From Larkinella insperata (GTDB lineage: Bacteria > Bacteroidota > Bacteroidia > Cytophagales > Spirosomataceae): a stretch of 64,000 nt of DNA. The notes below the pieces were generated by a model. That model had not been told where the DNA came from. It was given only the letters and a program-made list of their open reading frames with translations, and made no database searches. The DNA lies in the NCBI RefSeq assembly GCF_026248825.1, contig NZ_CP110973.1, forward strand, positions 682,001-746,000, read 5' to 3'. Position 1 is the first letter of the stretch; each line of letters begins with the position of its first letter. Position numbers and translations under genes: made by a program. This document shows, piece after piece, positions 17,863-29,300 of this stretch.

Positions 17863-18972
17863 TCAGGATTTCAGGTAGTTCTTGGCTTCGCGGATGGTGG
17901 ATTTGTATTCGGCCACACTCAGGGCCTTCTTGTACATGGCCTTGGCCCGGTTTCGGTCGCCCGCCCGGGCCGCAATACGCGCCAGGCCGCTGTAGGCCTG
18001 AGCCGCAAATTCTTTGGTGTGTACGTCGTCGACCGGCAATTTAATAGCGGCCTGGTATTGTTCCGTCGCCAGTTTGAGATCACCGTTCATCTTCTCGGCC
18101 ACCAACCCTTCCAGCACGTGTACCGGCATGGCCAGAAATTTCTGCGGAAGTTTCTGAAGCCGCTCGATGTAAGGCTGTGCTTCGCGGTAACGCCCCGCCA
18201 GCACCAGCGCTTCGGCCCCCATCAGGTTGAAAATCGGATTCTGGGGATACTTATCGGCCAGCGGTTTCATTACCGCAGCCGCGCGCGCGGGCTGTCCTTC
18301 GTGTTCCAGGTAGATATGGCCCAGGTAAATAGCCGTTTCGGTCCGGGTAAAAAGCCCTTGCCGGATCGCCGTTTCCATTTGTTTCATGCCCAGCGGCATA
18401 TCGCCGTCCTGAAAAAAAATCAGCAACGGTTTCGACGCCGGGTGATCCAGCGGATACCGTTCCCGGTAATAATTATAAAGTCCGGTTGAGAAATAAAATT
18501 CCGGATTTTTTTCCATCAGCTTAAACCCCTTTTTCAAATACCCGTACGCTTTCTGCGCTTCGCCAACGGCTTTTAGCGTTTCGTCGTCGTAGTGGTATTT
18601 CATGGCCAGATACCCGTGCGACGCCAGTGAAAAGAAGACGCCTTCCGGGTCATTCGCGTTGCGATCCAGTAGTTTTTTCGACAGCGCAATGCCCTGATTG
18701 AGGTTGTTGACGTATTGGGTGGTTGCGGCTTTGTTTTCTTTCAGCGGCAGGTGCTGCCAGTAAAGTTGGATGGCTTTCATGACCGGCACCACCGGATGCT
18801 GCGGATATTTTGCCTTTACTGCCCGGATATATTCGTCGGCTTCGTCGAATTCGTAGTTATAAATTTTGTCTGTCGCCTTCAGAATAACCTGCTGAATGCC
18901 AGCATCTTCCAGCAACTGTGCGGAGGAGAAAATCGGCGTAAGGAGGAGGAGCAGTAGAGCGATCTTTTTCAT
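17863..18972 (-). CDS. secreted TPR-repeat protein
   Basis: A 369-aa protein with a clear signal peptide (MKKIALLLLLLTPIFSSAQ) and helical tetratricopeptide-like repeats through the rest, notably AAAVMKPLADKYPQNPIFNL, AQPYIERLQKLP and the C-terminal GLARIAARAGDRNRAKAMYKKAL. I start it at the ATG ending at 18972; the frame runs 31 codons further upstream without another Met-plus-signal arrangement. It probably acts as a periplasmic scaffold or binding protein; no specific partner is evident. It heads an operon with the phosphotriesterase-like gene and is divergent from the M16 peptidase gene. Confidence 0.8.
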   Translation of the reverse strand: MKKIALLLLLLTPIFSSAQLLEDAGIQQVILKATDKIYNYEFDEADEYIRAVKAKYPQHPVVPVMKAIQLYWQHLPLKENKAATTQYVNNLNQGIALSKKLLDRNANDPEGVFFSLASHGYLAMKYHYDDETLKAVGEAQKAYGYLKKGFKLMEKNPEFYFSTGLYNYYRERYPLDHPASKPLLIFFQDGDMPLGMKQMETAIRQGLFTRTETAIYLGHIYLEHEGQPARAAAVMKPLADKYPQNPIFNLMGAEALVLAGRYREAQPYIERLQKLPQKFLAMPVHVLEGLVAEKMNGDLKLATEQYQAAIKLPVDDVHTKEFAAQAYSGLARIAARAGDRNRAKAMYKKALSVAEYKSTIREAKNYLKS

Positions 18973-19008
18973 GAGATGGTGTGTTACGACGGTACGGGAA
19001 TGTTCTTT

Positions 19009-19039
19009 TTTGAAGAGAAGGATTTGCCCCGTATTTTTG
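19009..19039 (+). promoter_or_regulatory. full Bacteroidota promoter for M16 peptidase/ispF
   Basis: TTTG (19009-19012), a 19-nt spacer and TATTTTTG (19032-19039), an exact consensus. The expected start of transcription is about 40 nt upstream of the ATG at 19086, which supports that start over the in-frame ATG at 19041. Confidence 0.78.
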
Positions 19040-19085
19040 TTTGTTCTCAAAACGCCTAACGACACCCCCGGCGAAAAAGTTTGCT

Positions 19086-20321
19086 ATGATTCAATTTGAG
19101 CACTTTGTTCTGGACAACGGCCTGAAGGTCTACGTTCACGAAGATCCGACCAGCCCGATGGCCACGGTCAATATTTTGTACAATGTCGGGTCGCGCGATG
19201 AGGATGCGAATAAAACCGGTTTTGCCCATTTGTTCGAACACCTGATGTTCGGCGGTTCCAAAAACATTCCGGTTTACGACGAACCCCTGCAAAAAGTAGG
19301 GGGCGAAAACAACGCCTTTACGTCACCCGATATCACCAATTATTACATCACCCTTCCGTCTGCCAACCTCGAAACGGCGTTCTGGCTCGAATCCGACCGG
19401 ATGCTGGGGTTGTCGTTCGATCCGACGGTTCTGGAAGTACAGCAGAAGGTGGTGATTGAAGAATTTAAGCAACGGTACCTGAACCAGCCTTACGGCGATG
19501 TCTGGCTTAAGCTTCGGCCGCTGGCTTACCAGGTTCACCCCTACCAGTGGGCCACCATTGGCAAAGACATTAGCCACATCGAAAATGCCACGCTGGATGA
19601 TGTCCGCGAATTTTTCTATACGCATTATATCCCCAACAACGCCACGCTGGTTGTAGCCGGAAACGTTACGGTGGAACAAGTGAAGCAGTTGTGTAAAAAG
19701 TGGTTCGCCCCCATTCCGATGGGGAAACCGGCCGTCCGCAACCTACCGCAGGAGCCGGTGCAGACCGAACCGCGTTTTCTGGAAACCGTGGCCGAAGTGC
19801 CGCTCAACGCCCTGTATAAAGTCTACCACATGCCGGGCCGGTTTGCCGACGACTATTACCGGGCCGACCTGCTCAGCGACGTGCTGGGGCGCGGTAAATC
19901 ATCGCGGCTGTACCAGAAACTGCTGAAGGAGCAGTCCCTTTTCACCAATGTTTCGGCGCACGCAACCGGATCGCTGGACCCCGGGTTGCTCGTCATCAGC
20001 GGATCCCTGAATCAGGGGGTGTCGCTGGAGGAGGCCGATGCCGCCATCGAAGCGGTGGTCGACGAAATTGTCAGCCAGACCATGCCCGAGGAAGAACTGG
20101 CGAAGGTGAAAAATCAGGCTGAAGCAACGCTGGTTTTCTCGGAAGTCGAACTCCTGAACCGGGCCATGAATCTGGCGTATGCCGCCAACGCGGGCAATGC
20201 CGACTGGGTTAACCAGGAAGCCGAACGGATTCAGGCTGTTACGCCGGACCAGATTCAGGCAACCGCCCAAAACCTGCTTCGCAAAGAAAATCGCTCCACG
20301 TTGCACTACCGGGCCGCGTGA
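19086..20321 (+). CDS. M16 family zinc metallopeptidase
   Basis: A 411-aa insulinase/pitrilysin-type peptidase. The inverted zinc motif HLFEH (HxxEH) appears near residue 50 in FAHLFEHLMFGG, with the downstream Glu region of the family (EQQKVVIEE-like, about residue 125). The C-terminal half has the non-catalytic M16 fold with the R/Y pair region LGRGKSSRLYQKLL. There is no signal peptide, so it is probably cytosolic, unlike many Bacteroidota M16 proteins. I start at ATG 19086, which fits the promoter and the homologous start MIQFEHFVLDNGL. ispF follows with a 22-bp gap. Confidence 0.92.
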   Translation: MIQFEHFVLDNGLKVYVHEDPTSPMATVNILYNVGSRDEDANKTGFAHLFEHLMFGGSKNIPVYDEPLQKVGGENNAFTSPDITNYYITLPSANLETAFWLESDRMLGLSFDPTVLEVQQKVVIEEFKQRYLNQPYGDVWLKLRPLAYQVHPYQWATIGKDISHIENATLDDVREFFYTHYIPNNATLVVAGNVTVEQVKQLCKKWFAPIPMGKPAVRNLPQEPVQTEPRFLETVAEVPLNALYKVYHMPGRFADDYYRADLLSDVLGRGKSSRLYQKLLKEQSLFTNVSAHATGSLDPGLLVISGSLNQGVSLEEADAAIEAVVDEIVSQTMPEEELAKVKNQAEATLVFSEVELLNRAMNLAYAANAGNADWVNQEAERIQAVTPDQIQATAQNLLRKENRSTLHYRAA

Positions 20322-20343
20322 ACACCCGGCCAATCAAAATAGC

Positions 20344-20820
20344 ATGAAAATTCGCGTTGGACAAGGATACGACGTTCATCAGTTGGTCGAAGGCCGGGCG
20401 TTTTGGCTCGGCGGTATTTTAATTCCGCACACGCACGGTGCGCAGGGGCATTCGGACGCCGACGTGGTTTGCCACGTCCTCTGCGATGCGTTGCTGGGGG
20501 CGGCCAACCTGCGCAACATTGGCTACCACTTTTCCGATAAGGACCCGCGCTGGAAGGGCGTCGATAGCAAGCTGCTGCTGGCCGAGGTGCTGCGCATGAT
20601 CCGGGAGAAGGGCTATGAGGTATCGAACGTTGACGTGACGGTCGTGTTGCAGGAACCCAAACTTAACCCGCACATTCCGGCCATGAAGACCTGTTTATCG
20701 GGCGTGATGAACGTCCCGGAAGATGATATTTCGATCAAGGCGACAACCTCTGAACACATGGGGTTTGTGGGCCGAAAAGAAGGTATTGCGGCTTTTTGCG
20801 TCGCCCTGATTCATTCCTGA
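20344..20820 (+). CDS. ispF: 2-C-methyl-D-erythritol 2,4-cyclodiphosphate synthase
   Basis: A 158-aa enzyme of the non-mevalonate isoprenoid pathway that cyclises CDP-ME 2-phosphate. It starts with the canonical MKIRVGQGYDVHQL, which holds the metal-binding Asp and His. HSDADVVCHVLCDALLGAA carries the third metal His, and the C-terminal KATTSEHMGFVGRKEGIAA is the family signature. The reading frame is open upstream, but this ATG gives the standard length. It overlaps nothing and is probably co-transcribed with the M16 peptidase. Confidence 0.97.
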   Translation: MKIRVGQGYDVHQLVEGRAFWLGGILIPHTHGAQGHSDADVVCHVLCDALLGAANLRNIGYHFSDKDPRWKGVDSKLLLAEVLRMIREKGYEVSNVDVTVVLQEPKLNPHIPAMKTCLSGVMNVPEDDISIKATTSEHMGFVGRKEGIAAFCVALIHS

Positions 20821-20865
20821 ATCCGGACGGCGAATGGTTTTACTATACGGTTTTTCTGATCTAGC

Positions 20866-22017
20866 ATGATGGCATCGCTCCGACATCTCCGCTTTTATTC
20901 CGCGTTTTCTGCCCTGACCCTGGCACTGGCTGTGGCCCACGCTCAACCGAAAGTCTCGACGCCCAGCGGGCCGATTGATTTTGAAGAATACGATCCGGTT
21001 TCGACGCTCAAGACGCCGGAGCACAAACTGACCCGCGCCAAGTATCCCTTTATTGACGTTCATAACCACCAGTACGAGATGGATGCCGCCGACCTGCGGA
21101 CGTTGGTTGCGCAGATGGACAGCCTGAACATGGGCATCATGGTCAACCTGAGCGGACGCGGTTTTACTTCAAACGTAGCCGAAAGCACCAACTTTCTGGA
21201 CAAAACACTGGCGAACGTTCAGAAAGCCTACCCCAAACGGCTGGCGATTTTCACCAACATCAACTTCGCCAACCTGGGCGAACCCAGCTGGACGGAAAAA
21301 GCGGTAAAACTGCTGGAAGACGATATCAAGAAAGGCGCTAAAGGGCTGAAAATCTACAAGAGTTTAGGGTTTAATGTCAAAGACACCCAGGGGAAACGCG
21401 TGCAGGTGGATGACCCGCGGCTGGACCCGATCTGGGCCAAATGCGGTCAACTGGGCGTACCGGTCCTGATTCACACCGCCGACCCGAAACCGTTCTGGGA
21501 CCCGATGGACCGCTTCAACGAACGCTGGCTCGAACTCAAAACGCATCCCGGCCGTAAGCGGTCGGATGATAACCCGATCTCCTGGCAGCAACTTCTTGTG
21601 GAACAGCACAATGTGTTCCGGAAACATCCGAAAACGACGTTTATCAACGCCCACATGGGCTGGTACCCGAATGACCTCGTCAAGCTGGACAGCCTGATGC
21701 AGGTGTTCCCGAACATGATGGTTGAGATCGGGGCCGTCATTGCCGAACTGGGCCGCCAGCCCCGGGCTTCCCGCAAGTTCTTCGAGAAACACCAGGACCG
21801 GATTCTGTTCGGAAAAGACAGTTGGGTTCCTTCGGAGTATGCCACTTACTTCCGCGTGCTGGAAACGGACGACGAATATTTTCCGTACCACAAAAAATAC
21901 CACGCTTTCTGGCGGATGTACGGCATGGCCCTGCCGGATGAAGTGCTGAAAAAAGTATACTACAAAAACGCCCTGCGGATTATTCCGGGTCTGGATAAAT
22001 CGCAGTTTCCACAGTGA
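20866..22017 (+). CDS. secreted amidohydrolase-2 family protein
   Basis: A 383-aa protein with a signal peptide (cleavage near AHAQ, residue 28) and an amidohydrolase_2 TIM barrel. PFIDVHNHQYEMD supplies the HxH-like metal motif (here HNH). VLIHTADPKPFWD and INAHMGWYPND supply His residues and FGKDSWVPS the C-terminal Asp. Such proteins hydrolyse or decarboxylate small substrates; the exact one is unclear. The tandem Met start (20866 or 20869) is ambiguous. It is followed 99 bp later by a dipeptide-epimerase-like gene, which would suit secreted peptide or cell-wall-fragment processing. Confidence 0.82.
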   Translation: MMASLRHLRFYSAFSALTLALAVAHAQPKVSTPSGPIDFEEYDPVSTLKTPEHKLTRAKYPFIDVHNHQYEMDAADLRTLVAQMDSLNMGIMVNLSGRGFTSNVAESTNFLDKTLANVQKAYPKRLAIFTNINFANLGEPSWTEKAVKLLEDDIKKGAKGLKIYKSLGFNVKDTQGKRVQVDDPRLDPIWAKCGQLGVPVLIHTADPKPFWDPMDRFNERWLELKTHPGRKRSDDNPISWQQLLVEQHNVFRKHPKTTFINAHMGWYPNDLVKLDSLMQVFPNMMVEIGAVIAELGRQPRASRKFFEKHQDRILFGKDSWVPSEYATYFRVLETDDEYFPYHKKYHAFWRMYGMALPDEVLKKVYYKNALRIIPGLDKSQFPQ

Positions 22018-22116
22018 GGTATTCACGGCTTTGGGGCTAGGTCACAGCGCACATTGGCCACTTTGTGCCGTCACGTTATTTCAACTCTCACGGACGAAAG
22101 GCCGGGGGTCCAGAAC

Positions 22117-23214
22117 ATGAAAATCAACCAGATCGACGTTTTTAAGTACAACATTCCGCTCAAAGCCCCGATTGCCATTTCGCTCGGTACGATTGAAAAC
22201 GCCCGGAATCTGCTCATCCGGATTCAGGCCGACGGGCTGATGGGCTGGGGTGAAGGCTCGCCGTTCTGGATGATTGTTGGCGAAACGCAGGAAACCGGTT
22301 TTGCAGCCGCCCAGGATTTTGCCCGGCTGCTGATCGGCCAACCCGCGCTGGACCTGGAAGGCAATCTGAACCGCCTGGATGCCTACCTGCCCAACAACCC
22401 GACCATCAAGAGTGCCTTCGATATGGCGCTCTACGACCTGGCCGCTCAGGTCGCCGGAATGCCTCTGTACGCTTTTCTGGGCGGGAAACGGCGGACGCTG
22501 ATCACCGACGAAACGATTTATATTAACACGCCGGAACGCATGGCCGCCGACGCCATTCGGATTCAGAGCCAGGGTGGGGTAGCCATCAAGGTAAAGCTGG
22601 GCACCAACCAGCGCGACGACATCCGGCGCGTGGAAGCAATTCGGGAAGCTGTCGGAGACGCCATTCCGATCCGGACGGATGCCAACCAGGGCTGGAACTA
22701 CCCGACGGCGGTTGCCGTCCTGCGCACCATTCAGAACTGGAATATCGAATACTGCGAACAACCCGTCAAGCGGGGAGCAATCGCCGACCTGAAACGCCTG
22801 CGCGAGAAAACCACCGTACCGATCATGGCCGATGAGTCGCTGTTCGACCACCGCGACGCCCTCCGGCTGGTGCAGGAGCAAGCCGTCGATTACTTCAACA
22901 TCAAGCTTTCGAAAAGCGGGGGGATCTTCAACGCCCAGAAAATCAACGCCATTGCCGAAGCCGCCGGGATACCGTGCATGATCGGCTGCATGTCGGAATC
23001 CCGGCTGGCCATAACCGCCAAAGCGCATTTTGCTTCGGCTCGTCAGAATGTAACTTTTTTTGATCTGGATGCGCCCTTCGAACACGCCATCGACCCGGTG
23101 ATTGGCGGGGCGGTTTACAACGGTTATCAAATCGAACTGCCCGAAACCGCGGGCCTGGGTGCCGAAATTGATAACCAGTATCTCCAATCATTGGAAAAGT
23201 GGTCAACTACTTAA
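22117..23214 (+). CDS. enolase-superfamily dipeptide epimerase-like protein
   Basis: A 365-aa member of the mandelate racemase/muconate lactonizing superfamily. The catalytic pattern is complete: the KxK pair in AIKVKLG (about residue 162), metal ligands in RTDANQG, EYCEQP and MADESLFD, and the second-side Lys in NIKLSKSGG. The DLD motif near the C-terminus (FFDLDAPF) is the signature of dipeptide epimerases, where it binds the peptide amino group, so L-Ala-D/L-Glu or a related dipeptide is a likely substrate. I start at ATG 22117 (MKINQIDVFKY). It ends 90 bp before the NRPS-PKS gene and may share its transcript. Confidence 0.85.
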   Translation: MKINQIDVFKYNIPLKAPIAISLGTIENARNLLIRIQADGLMGWGEGSPFWMIVGETQETGFAAAQDFARLLIGQPALDLEGNLNRLDAYLPNNPTIKSAFDMALYDLAAQVAGMPLYAFLGGKRRTLITDETIYINTPERMAADAIRIQSQGGVAIKVKLGTNQRDDIRRVEAIREAVGDAIPIRTDANQGWNYPTAVAVLRTIQNWNIEYCEQPVKRGAIADLKRLREKTTVPIMADESLFDHRDALRLVQEQAVDYFNIKLSKSGGIFNAQKINAIAEAAGIPCMIGCMSESRLAITAKAHFASARQNVTFFDLDAPFEHAIDPVIGGAVYNGYQIELPETAGLGAEIDNQYLQSLEKWSTT

Positions 23215-23304
23215 TGGAAAATTAAGTAAATCCTGCTATTCTTACGTAAAAGTTGGTACCAAATTTGCACTGTTTGGTTGTTCAGCGCGAAAACAACCAA
23301 GCGG

Positions 23305-26300
23305 ATGCAAACACCGGATAATTTGGAAAACCTTGATCCCCAACTCTACCCATTATCCGTCCATCAACTATTTGAGCAGCAAGCCTTAAAGACGCCGGAA
23401 GCACTTGCGATCATTGATTCTCAGCGTACCATCTCCTTTGGCGAACTCCACCGCCGGTCCTGCCAGCTAGCGAATCATCTGCTCGTCAAAGGCATACAGC
23501 CCGAGCAGTTTGTTGGAATTTGTCTGGAACGTTCGGTGGAAATGATAACGGCCGTTCTGGCCATTCTGAAAGCAGGGGCGGCTTTCGTTCCGATTGACCC
23601 GGCCTACCCCGCCGAACGAATCAATTACATCGCAACGGATACGGCCATGCCGTTGATCCTGTGCAGCCGCCCGTCCAGTCTCAAACTGGCAGATGCCCTA
23701 AGCGTTCGATCATCGCCAGCCCTCATCGAGATTGACTACACCAACCAAACCAGTTACGCCTTTCCCGACCAGGTAGCTCCGATTCCGCATTCGCCTTCGC
23801 ACCTGGCCTACGTCATCTATACCTCCGGCTCGACCGGGAAACCCAAAGGCGTCCTGATCGAACACCGGTCAATCAGCAACTACATTCACAACAGCATTGA
23901 GCACTATGCCACAACCGGGCAGCAGTCGGGCAGTTATTTTCACCTTCCCCTCACGTTTGATGCCTCGCTGACGGCTTTGTTTGTTCCGCTGTTGACGGGG
24001 AAGCCCATCGTGATCAGTTCTTCCGGACCGCTCGACGTTTTCAACGACGACCTGCTGATTCAGCAGGCCCCTTTTGATTTTTTGAAACTGACCCCCGCCC
24101 AGCTTTTGCTGGTAGACAGTTCCAGAAACGAACAGGCGAAACGGTGTTCCAAAACGCTGGTGGTGGGCGGTGAGGCTCTGCACCCGCGGCATTACCAGTT
24201 TCTGGTTGATAATCAGATCGAAGCCAATATCATCAACGAATACGGTCCTACGGAAGCAACGGTTGGCTGCATTTCCTACCGGTTTTCAACGCAGGACAAC
24301 ATTCCGGCTTTTCCCAACGGTGTCCTGATTGGCACGCCAATGCCGAACGTGGTCGTTTACCTTCTCGATTCGGCGATGAATCCGGTTCCGGCTGGCCAGG
24401 AAGGCGAAATTTACATCGGTGGTGTGCAGGTCGCCCGGGGGTACCTCAACAACGAGCCACTAACCCACGAACGGTTTCTGGCGGATCCCTTTTCAACGGA
24501 TAAAAGTGCCCGGATGTACAAATCCGGTGATTTAGGCCGTCTGCATCCCGACGGAACCATTGAATACCTGGGCCGGATTGACGAGCAGGTCAAAATACAG
24601 GGGTTCCGGATTGAACTGGGAGAAATTGAAAATGTGCTGATTCACTACCCGGGCATCAGCCAGTGCGCGGCCCACGTCGATGAAAGTGCTTTGTCCGAAA
24701 AACGGTTAGTGGCTTACTACGTCAGCAGCGAAAAACCCAATAAAAATAGCCTCATTTCCTTTCTGAAAAACCGGTTGCCGGACTTCATGATTCCGGCTTT
24801 GCTGATTGAAGTCGACCAGATACCGCTTTCTCCCAACGGCAAAGTCGATCGCCGGTTGCTGCCAAAGCCCGAAACCAAACGTTCGGCGATCAACAACCTG
24901 TTTGTGCCCCCCGTTACACCCACGGAAAAGGCGGTAGCAACGGTATGGGCCTCTCTGCTCCAGCTCGATAAAGTGGGTCTGGACGACAATTTCTTCGAAC
25001 TGGGCGGTACGTCCATGCTGAGCGTCAAAGCTGTCAGCCTGCTCAAGCAGCACCTGCAACGCGATTTGTCTGTAACGAAAATTTACACCCACCCCACCGT
25101 CCGGGCACTCAGCCAGTTTATCGATGGCGAGCAGCGTACGGCAACGAGGTTTCCGAAAAACCGAACCGTAAACCGGCAAAATTCGCAAGATGTGGCGGTA
25201 ATCGGAATGGCGGGTCGTTTTCCGGGGGCCGATACCCTGTCCGAGCTCTGGGAGTTGCTGAAGCAGGGCCAAGAAACCACCCGGTTTTTCACTGACGCCG
25301 AACTGGATACTTCCATTCCGGATGCGGTAAGAAATGACCCGAACTACGTAAAGGCCCGTGGTACGCTCCGCAACGCTGATCAGTTTGATCCGGCCTTTTT
25401 CGGTTTAAGTCCCCGCTTGGCCGAAGCCATGGACCCGCAGCAGCGTATATTTCTGGAAATTGCCTGGGAAGTCCTGGAGGAAAACGGTTACCTGCCCCAG
25501 CACCACCAGGAAAGCATTGGGGTGTTTGCCGGATGCGGAAACAACACCTATTACCTCAACAATGTCCACGGAAACCAGTCGGTTCATAACCAGCTGGGCA
25601 GTTTTCAGGTGATGGCGGTCAACGAGAAGGATTACATCGCTTCCCGAACGGCCTACCAGTTAAATTTAAAAGGACCGGCCGTCAGTGTGTATTCGGCCTG
25701 CTCCACGTCCCTGCTGGCCATCACGCTGGCGGTGGAAAGCATCCGGAACGGTCAGTGCGACCTGGCGTTGGCCGGTGGGTCGAGTGTTACGGCCCCTGTC
25801 AACAGCGGTCATCTGTACGAAGAAGGGGCCATTTTAAGCCGGGATGGACACTGCCGCCCGTTTGACGCCAACGCCAGCGGTACGGTTTTCAGCGACGGCG
25901 CAGGCGTTGTTTTACTGAAAAACCTGGATGCGGCCCGGCAGGACGGCGACCGGATTTATGCCGTCATCAAAGGAATTGGCGTCAACAACGACGGCGCAGG
26001 AAAAGGCAGCTTTACGGCCCCCAGCGCCGAAGGACAGGCGGGTGCCATTGCCGCAGCCATCGCCGACGCCCGGATCGCGCCCGCAACCATTCAGTACGTC
26101 GAAGCCCACGGAACCGCCACTCCGCTCGGCGATCCCATCGAAATGGAAGGGCTGACGATGGCGTTCGGCCCCGCGGTTTCCCCGCATTCGTGCGCAATCG
26201 GCTCCATCAAAAGCAACATGGGCCACTTGACGGCGGCTGCCGGAGTGGCCGGTTTCATCAAAACCGTACTGGCCCTGCATCACCGCCAGCTTCCGGCTTC

Positions 26301-29300
26301 CATTGGTTATTCCAAACCAAACCCGCACATTGACTTTGCCGGCAGTCCGTTTTTTGTCAATACCCGCCTGACCGACTGGACCGCGGACGGACCGCGCCGG
26401 GCGGGTGTCAGTTCATTTGGCGTCGGGGGAACGAACGTGCACGTGGTTCTGGAAGAATTCTGGCAGCAAGAAACGGTTTCGTCGCCGGGCCGGGACTTCC
26501 AATTGCTAACCTGGTCGGCCCGAACCGCCACCAGCCGGGAAGCCTATGCCCACCGACTGGCCGATTATCTCCGGCAACACCCGGACACTAGCCTGGCCGA
26601 TCTGGCCTGTACGCTGCAAACCACCCGGCCCGACTGGAATCAACGCCGTTTCGTGGTGCTGCCGACCGATGCGGCAACCCCCGAAAACCGGCTTCTGGAA
26701 AAACCAGCTTCGGCGCAGGTAAAAGTCGTTCAGGAGAAACCGGCGGAGGTGGTTTTCCTCCTTCCGGGTCAGGGGGCGCAATACCTCAACATGGGCCGCC
26801 AGTTGTACGAAACCGAACCCGTGTTCCGGCAGGCGATTGATGCCTGCGCGGACCTGCTGACACCGCATTTGCAAACCGATATTCGTCGCGTTATTTACGC
26901 CCCGGACGGTGACGCAGAAGCGGAAAACCGGCTGAAAAATACCCGCTATACCCAACCGGCTCTGTTTGTTACGGAATACGCCCTGGCGCAGTTGTGGATG
27001 AGTTGGGGCATAGAACCCAGTATCTTCTGCGGACACAGCGTTGGCGAGTTTGTGGGCGCCCATCTGGCCGGAGTTTTCACGCTGGCCGACGCGCTCAGGC
27101 TCATCGCCATCCGCGGCCAACTCGTCAGCGACCTCCCGACGGGCGGTATGCTCTCGGTGCGGCTGGAAGCCGAAGCGCTCCAGGAAATTTTACCGGCCAA
27201 CTTATCCGTAGCCGCCATCAATAGCCCGAAACTCTGCGTGGTAGCGGGTTGCCACGAAGCCCTTTCAAGCTTTGCGGATTCGCTGACTGAGAAAGGAATT
27301 GCGCACCGGCTTTTGCTGACCAGCCACGCCTTTCATTCGGCGATGATGGACCCGATTGTAACGCCGTTCCGGGATGTTGTAGCCACGACACCGTTAAACC
27401 GCCCCCGGAAACCCATTGTATCGACCGTAACCGGAACCTGGCTCACCGATGCTCAGGCCACCGACCCCACGTACTGGGCGGACCATCTGCGGCAAACCGT
27501 TCGCTTTGCCGACGCTATGCGGGTGGTTCTCGAGCAACCCCATTCGCTTTGTCTGGAAGTAGGGCCGGGTAACGTCCTGGCGACGCTGGCGCGGCAACAT
27601 CCCGATTCCGGAACGGGCACCGTGGTTACCAGTCTCGGCACCAGCCAGCGTATTGAAACCGAAACCCAGACGATTTTGCAGGCGTTGGGCCAACTCTGGC
27701 TGGCGGGTCTGCAACCGGACTGGAACGCGTTTTATGCGCCCCAGAAGCGCAGGAAATTAAGCTTGCCCACCTATGCGTTCGACCGGAAACGCTGCTGGCT
27801 TGATCCGCCGGCAACCGTTCCACCGACCTGGCCGTCGCCGGTACCAATCCCCGAAACCGCCCTTGTTCAAACCGTTCCACCTCCGCAAGAACGTACTATG
27901 AGAAAAACCACCTTAATCACCAAGGTCAAAGAAATATTGGAAGACGCATCGGGTATCGAGATGGACGGCATCTCCCCCGATCAGACTTTCTTGGAAATGG
28001 GTCTCGACTCCCTGCTGCTCACGCAGGTAGCCGCAACCCTGAAAAAAGCGTTTGGCCTGCCCATCACGTTCCGGCAACTGAACGATGAATACGCAACGCT
28101 CGATCAGTTGGCGACCCATCTGGATCGGAATCTGCCCGCCGACCTGTTCCAGCCCGCGCCGGTTTTGCCGCCCCCGGTACCAGCGCCAGCCGCGATGCCT
28201 GCGCCCGTTGTTCAGAAAGAACCTATGCCCGTTTCCCCAGTTAACGATTCGGCGCTCGGCCTGATCGCCCAGCAACTGCAAATTCTCGCCAAGCAGGTTG
28301 CACTGCTCCAGGGCGAGGGTTCGGTGCTTCCGGCAGCAACACCCGTGGCCCCCGCGGCCTCGAACGGCCAAACGGCTTCCAACACCAAACCCGTCGTGCC
28401 CGAGTCGACCGACCTGACGGCCGAAGAAGCCATTGAGATCAAAAAACCGTTTGGCGCTACCGCCCGGATCGAACGGAAGGCCACCGAGCTTACCGCCCGC
28501 CAGCAAACTTTTTTACAGCAGCTTACGGACCGGTATAACCAGAAGACGGGCGGTAGCAAAGCATATTCCCAGCAACACCGGGCGACAATGGCCGATCCTC
28601 GGGTGGTTTCGGGATTCAAACCGCTAACCAAGGAAATCGTGTACCCGCTGGTTATGAACCGGTCAAAAGGCAGCCGCTTGTGGGACGTTGACGGCAACGA
28701 GTACATCGACGCCCTCAACGGTTTTGGCTCCAACCTCTTTGGCTACCAACCCGATGTTTTGAAAGAAGCGCTGCACGAACAGATTGAGAAAGGCTACGAA
28801 ATTGGTCCGCAGCACGAACTGGCCGGGGAGGTCTGTGATCTGATCTGTGAATTTACGGGACTCGACCGGGCCGCCCTGTGCAGCACGGGTTCCGAAGCCG
28901 TTCTGGGAGCAATGCGGATTGCCCGCACCGTGACGGGTCGTTCGCTGATCGTGGCGTTTTCGGGTTCCTACCACGGAATCATGGACGAGGTCATTGTGCG
29001 GGGCACGCGAAAGCTGAAATCCTTTCCGGCGGCTTCGGGCATCATGCCGGAAGCGGTGCAGAACATGCTGATTCTGGACTACGGCACGGAGGAAAGCCTG
29101 CGAATCATTCGGGAACGGGCGCACGAACTGGCGGCCGTTCTGGTGGAACCGGTCCAGAGCCGTCGGCCCGAGTTCCGGCCGGTTGAATTTCTGAAGCAGG
29201 TTCGAACGGTGACGACCCAGTCGGGTACGGCCCTGATTTTTGATGAAGTCATCAGCGGCTTCCGGATGCATCCGGGCGGGGCACAGGCCCTGTTCGGTAT

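Noticed and set aside
22081..23187. 368-codon frame on the minus strand opposite the dipeptide-epimerase-like gene
   Set aside because: Shadow frame created by the GC-rich codon bias of the real gene; the translated sequence is His/Arg/Gly-rich with no motif.
23221..23304. Promoter immediately upstream of the NRPS-PKS gene
   Set aside because: CAAATTTG and ACTGTTTG resemble the -7 box only in their TTTG half, and neither has a TTTG at the -33 distance.
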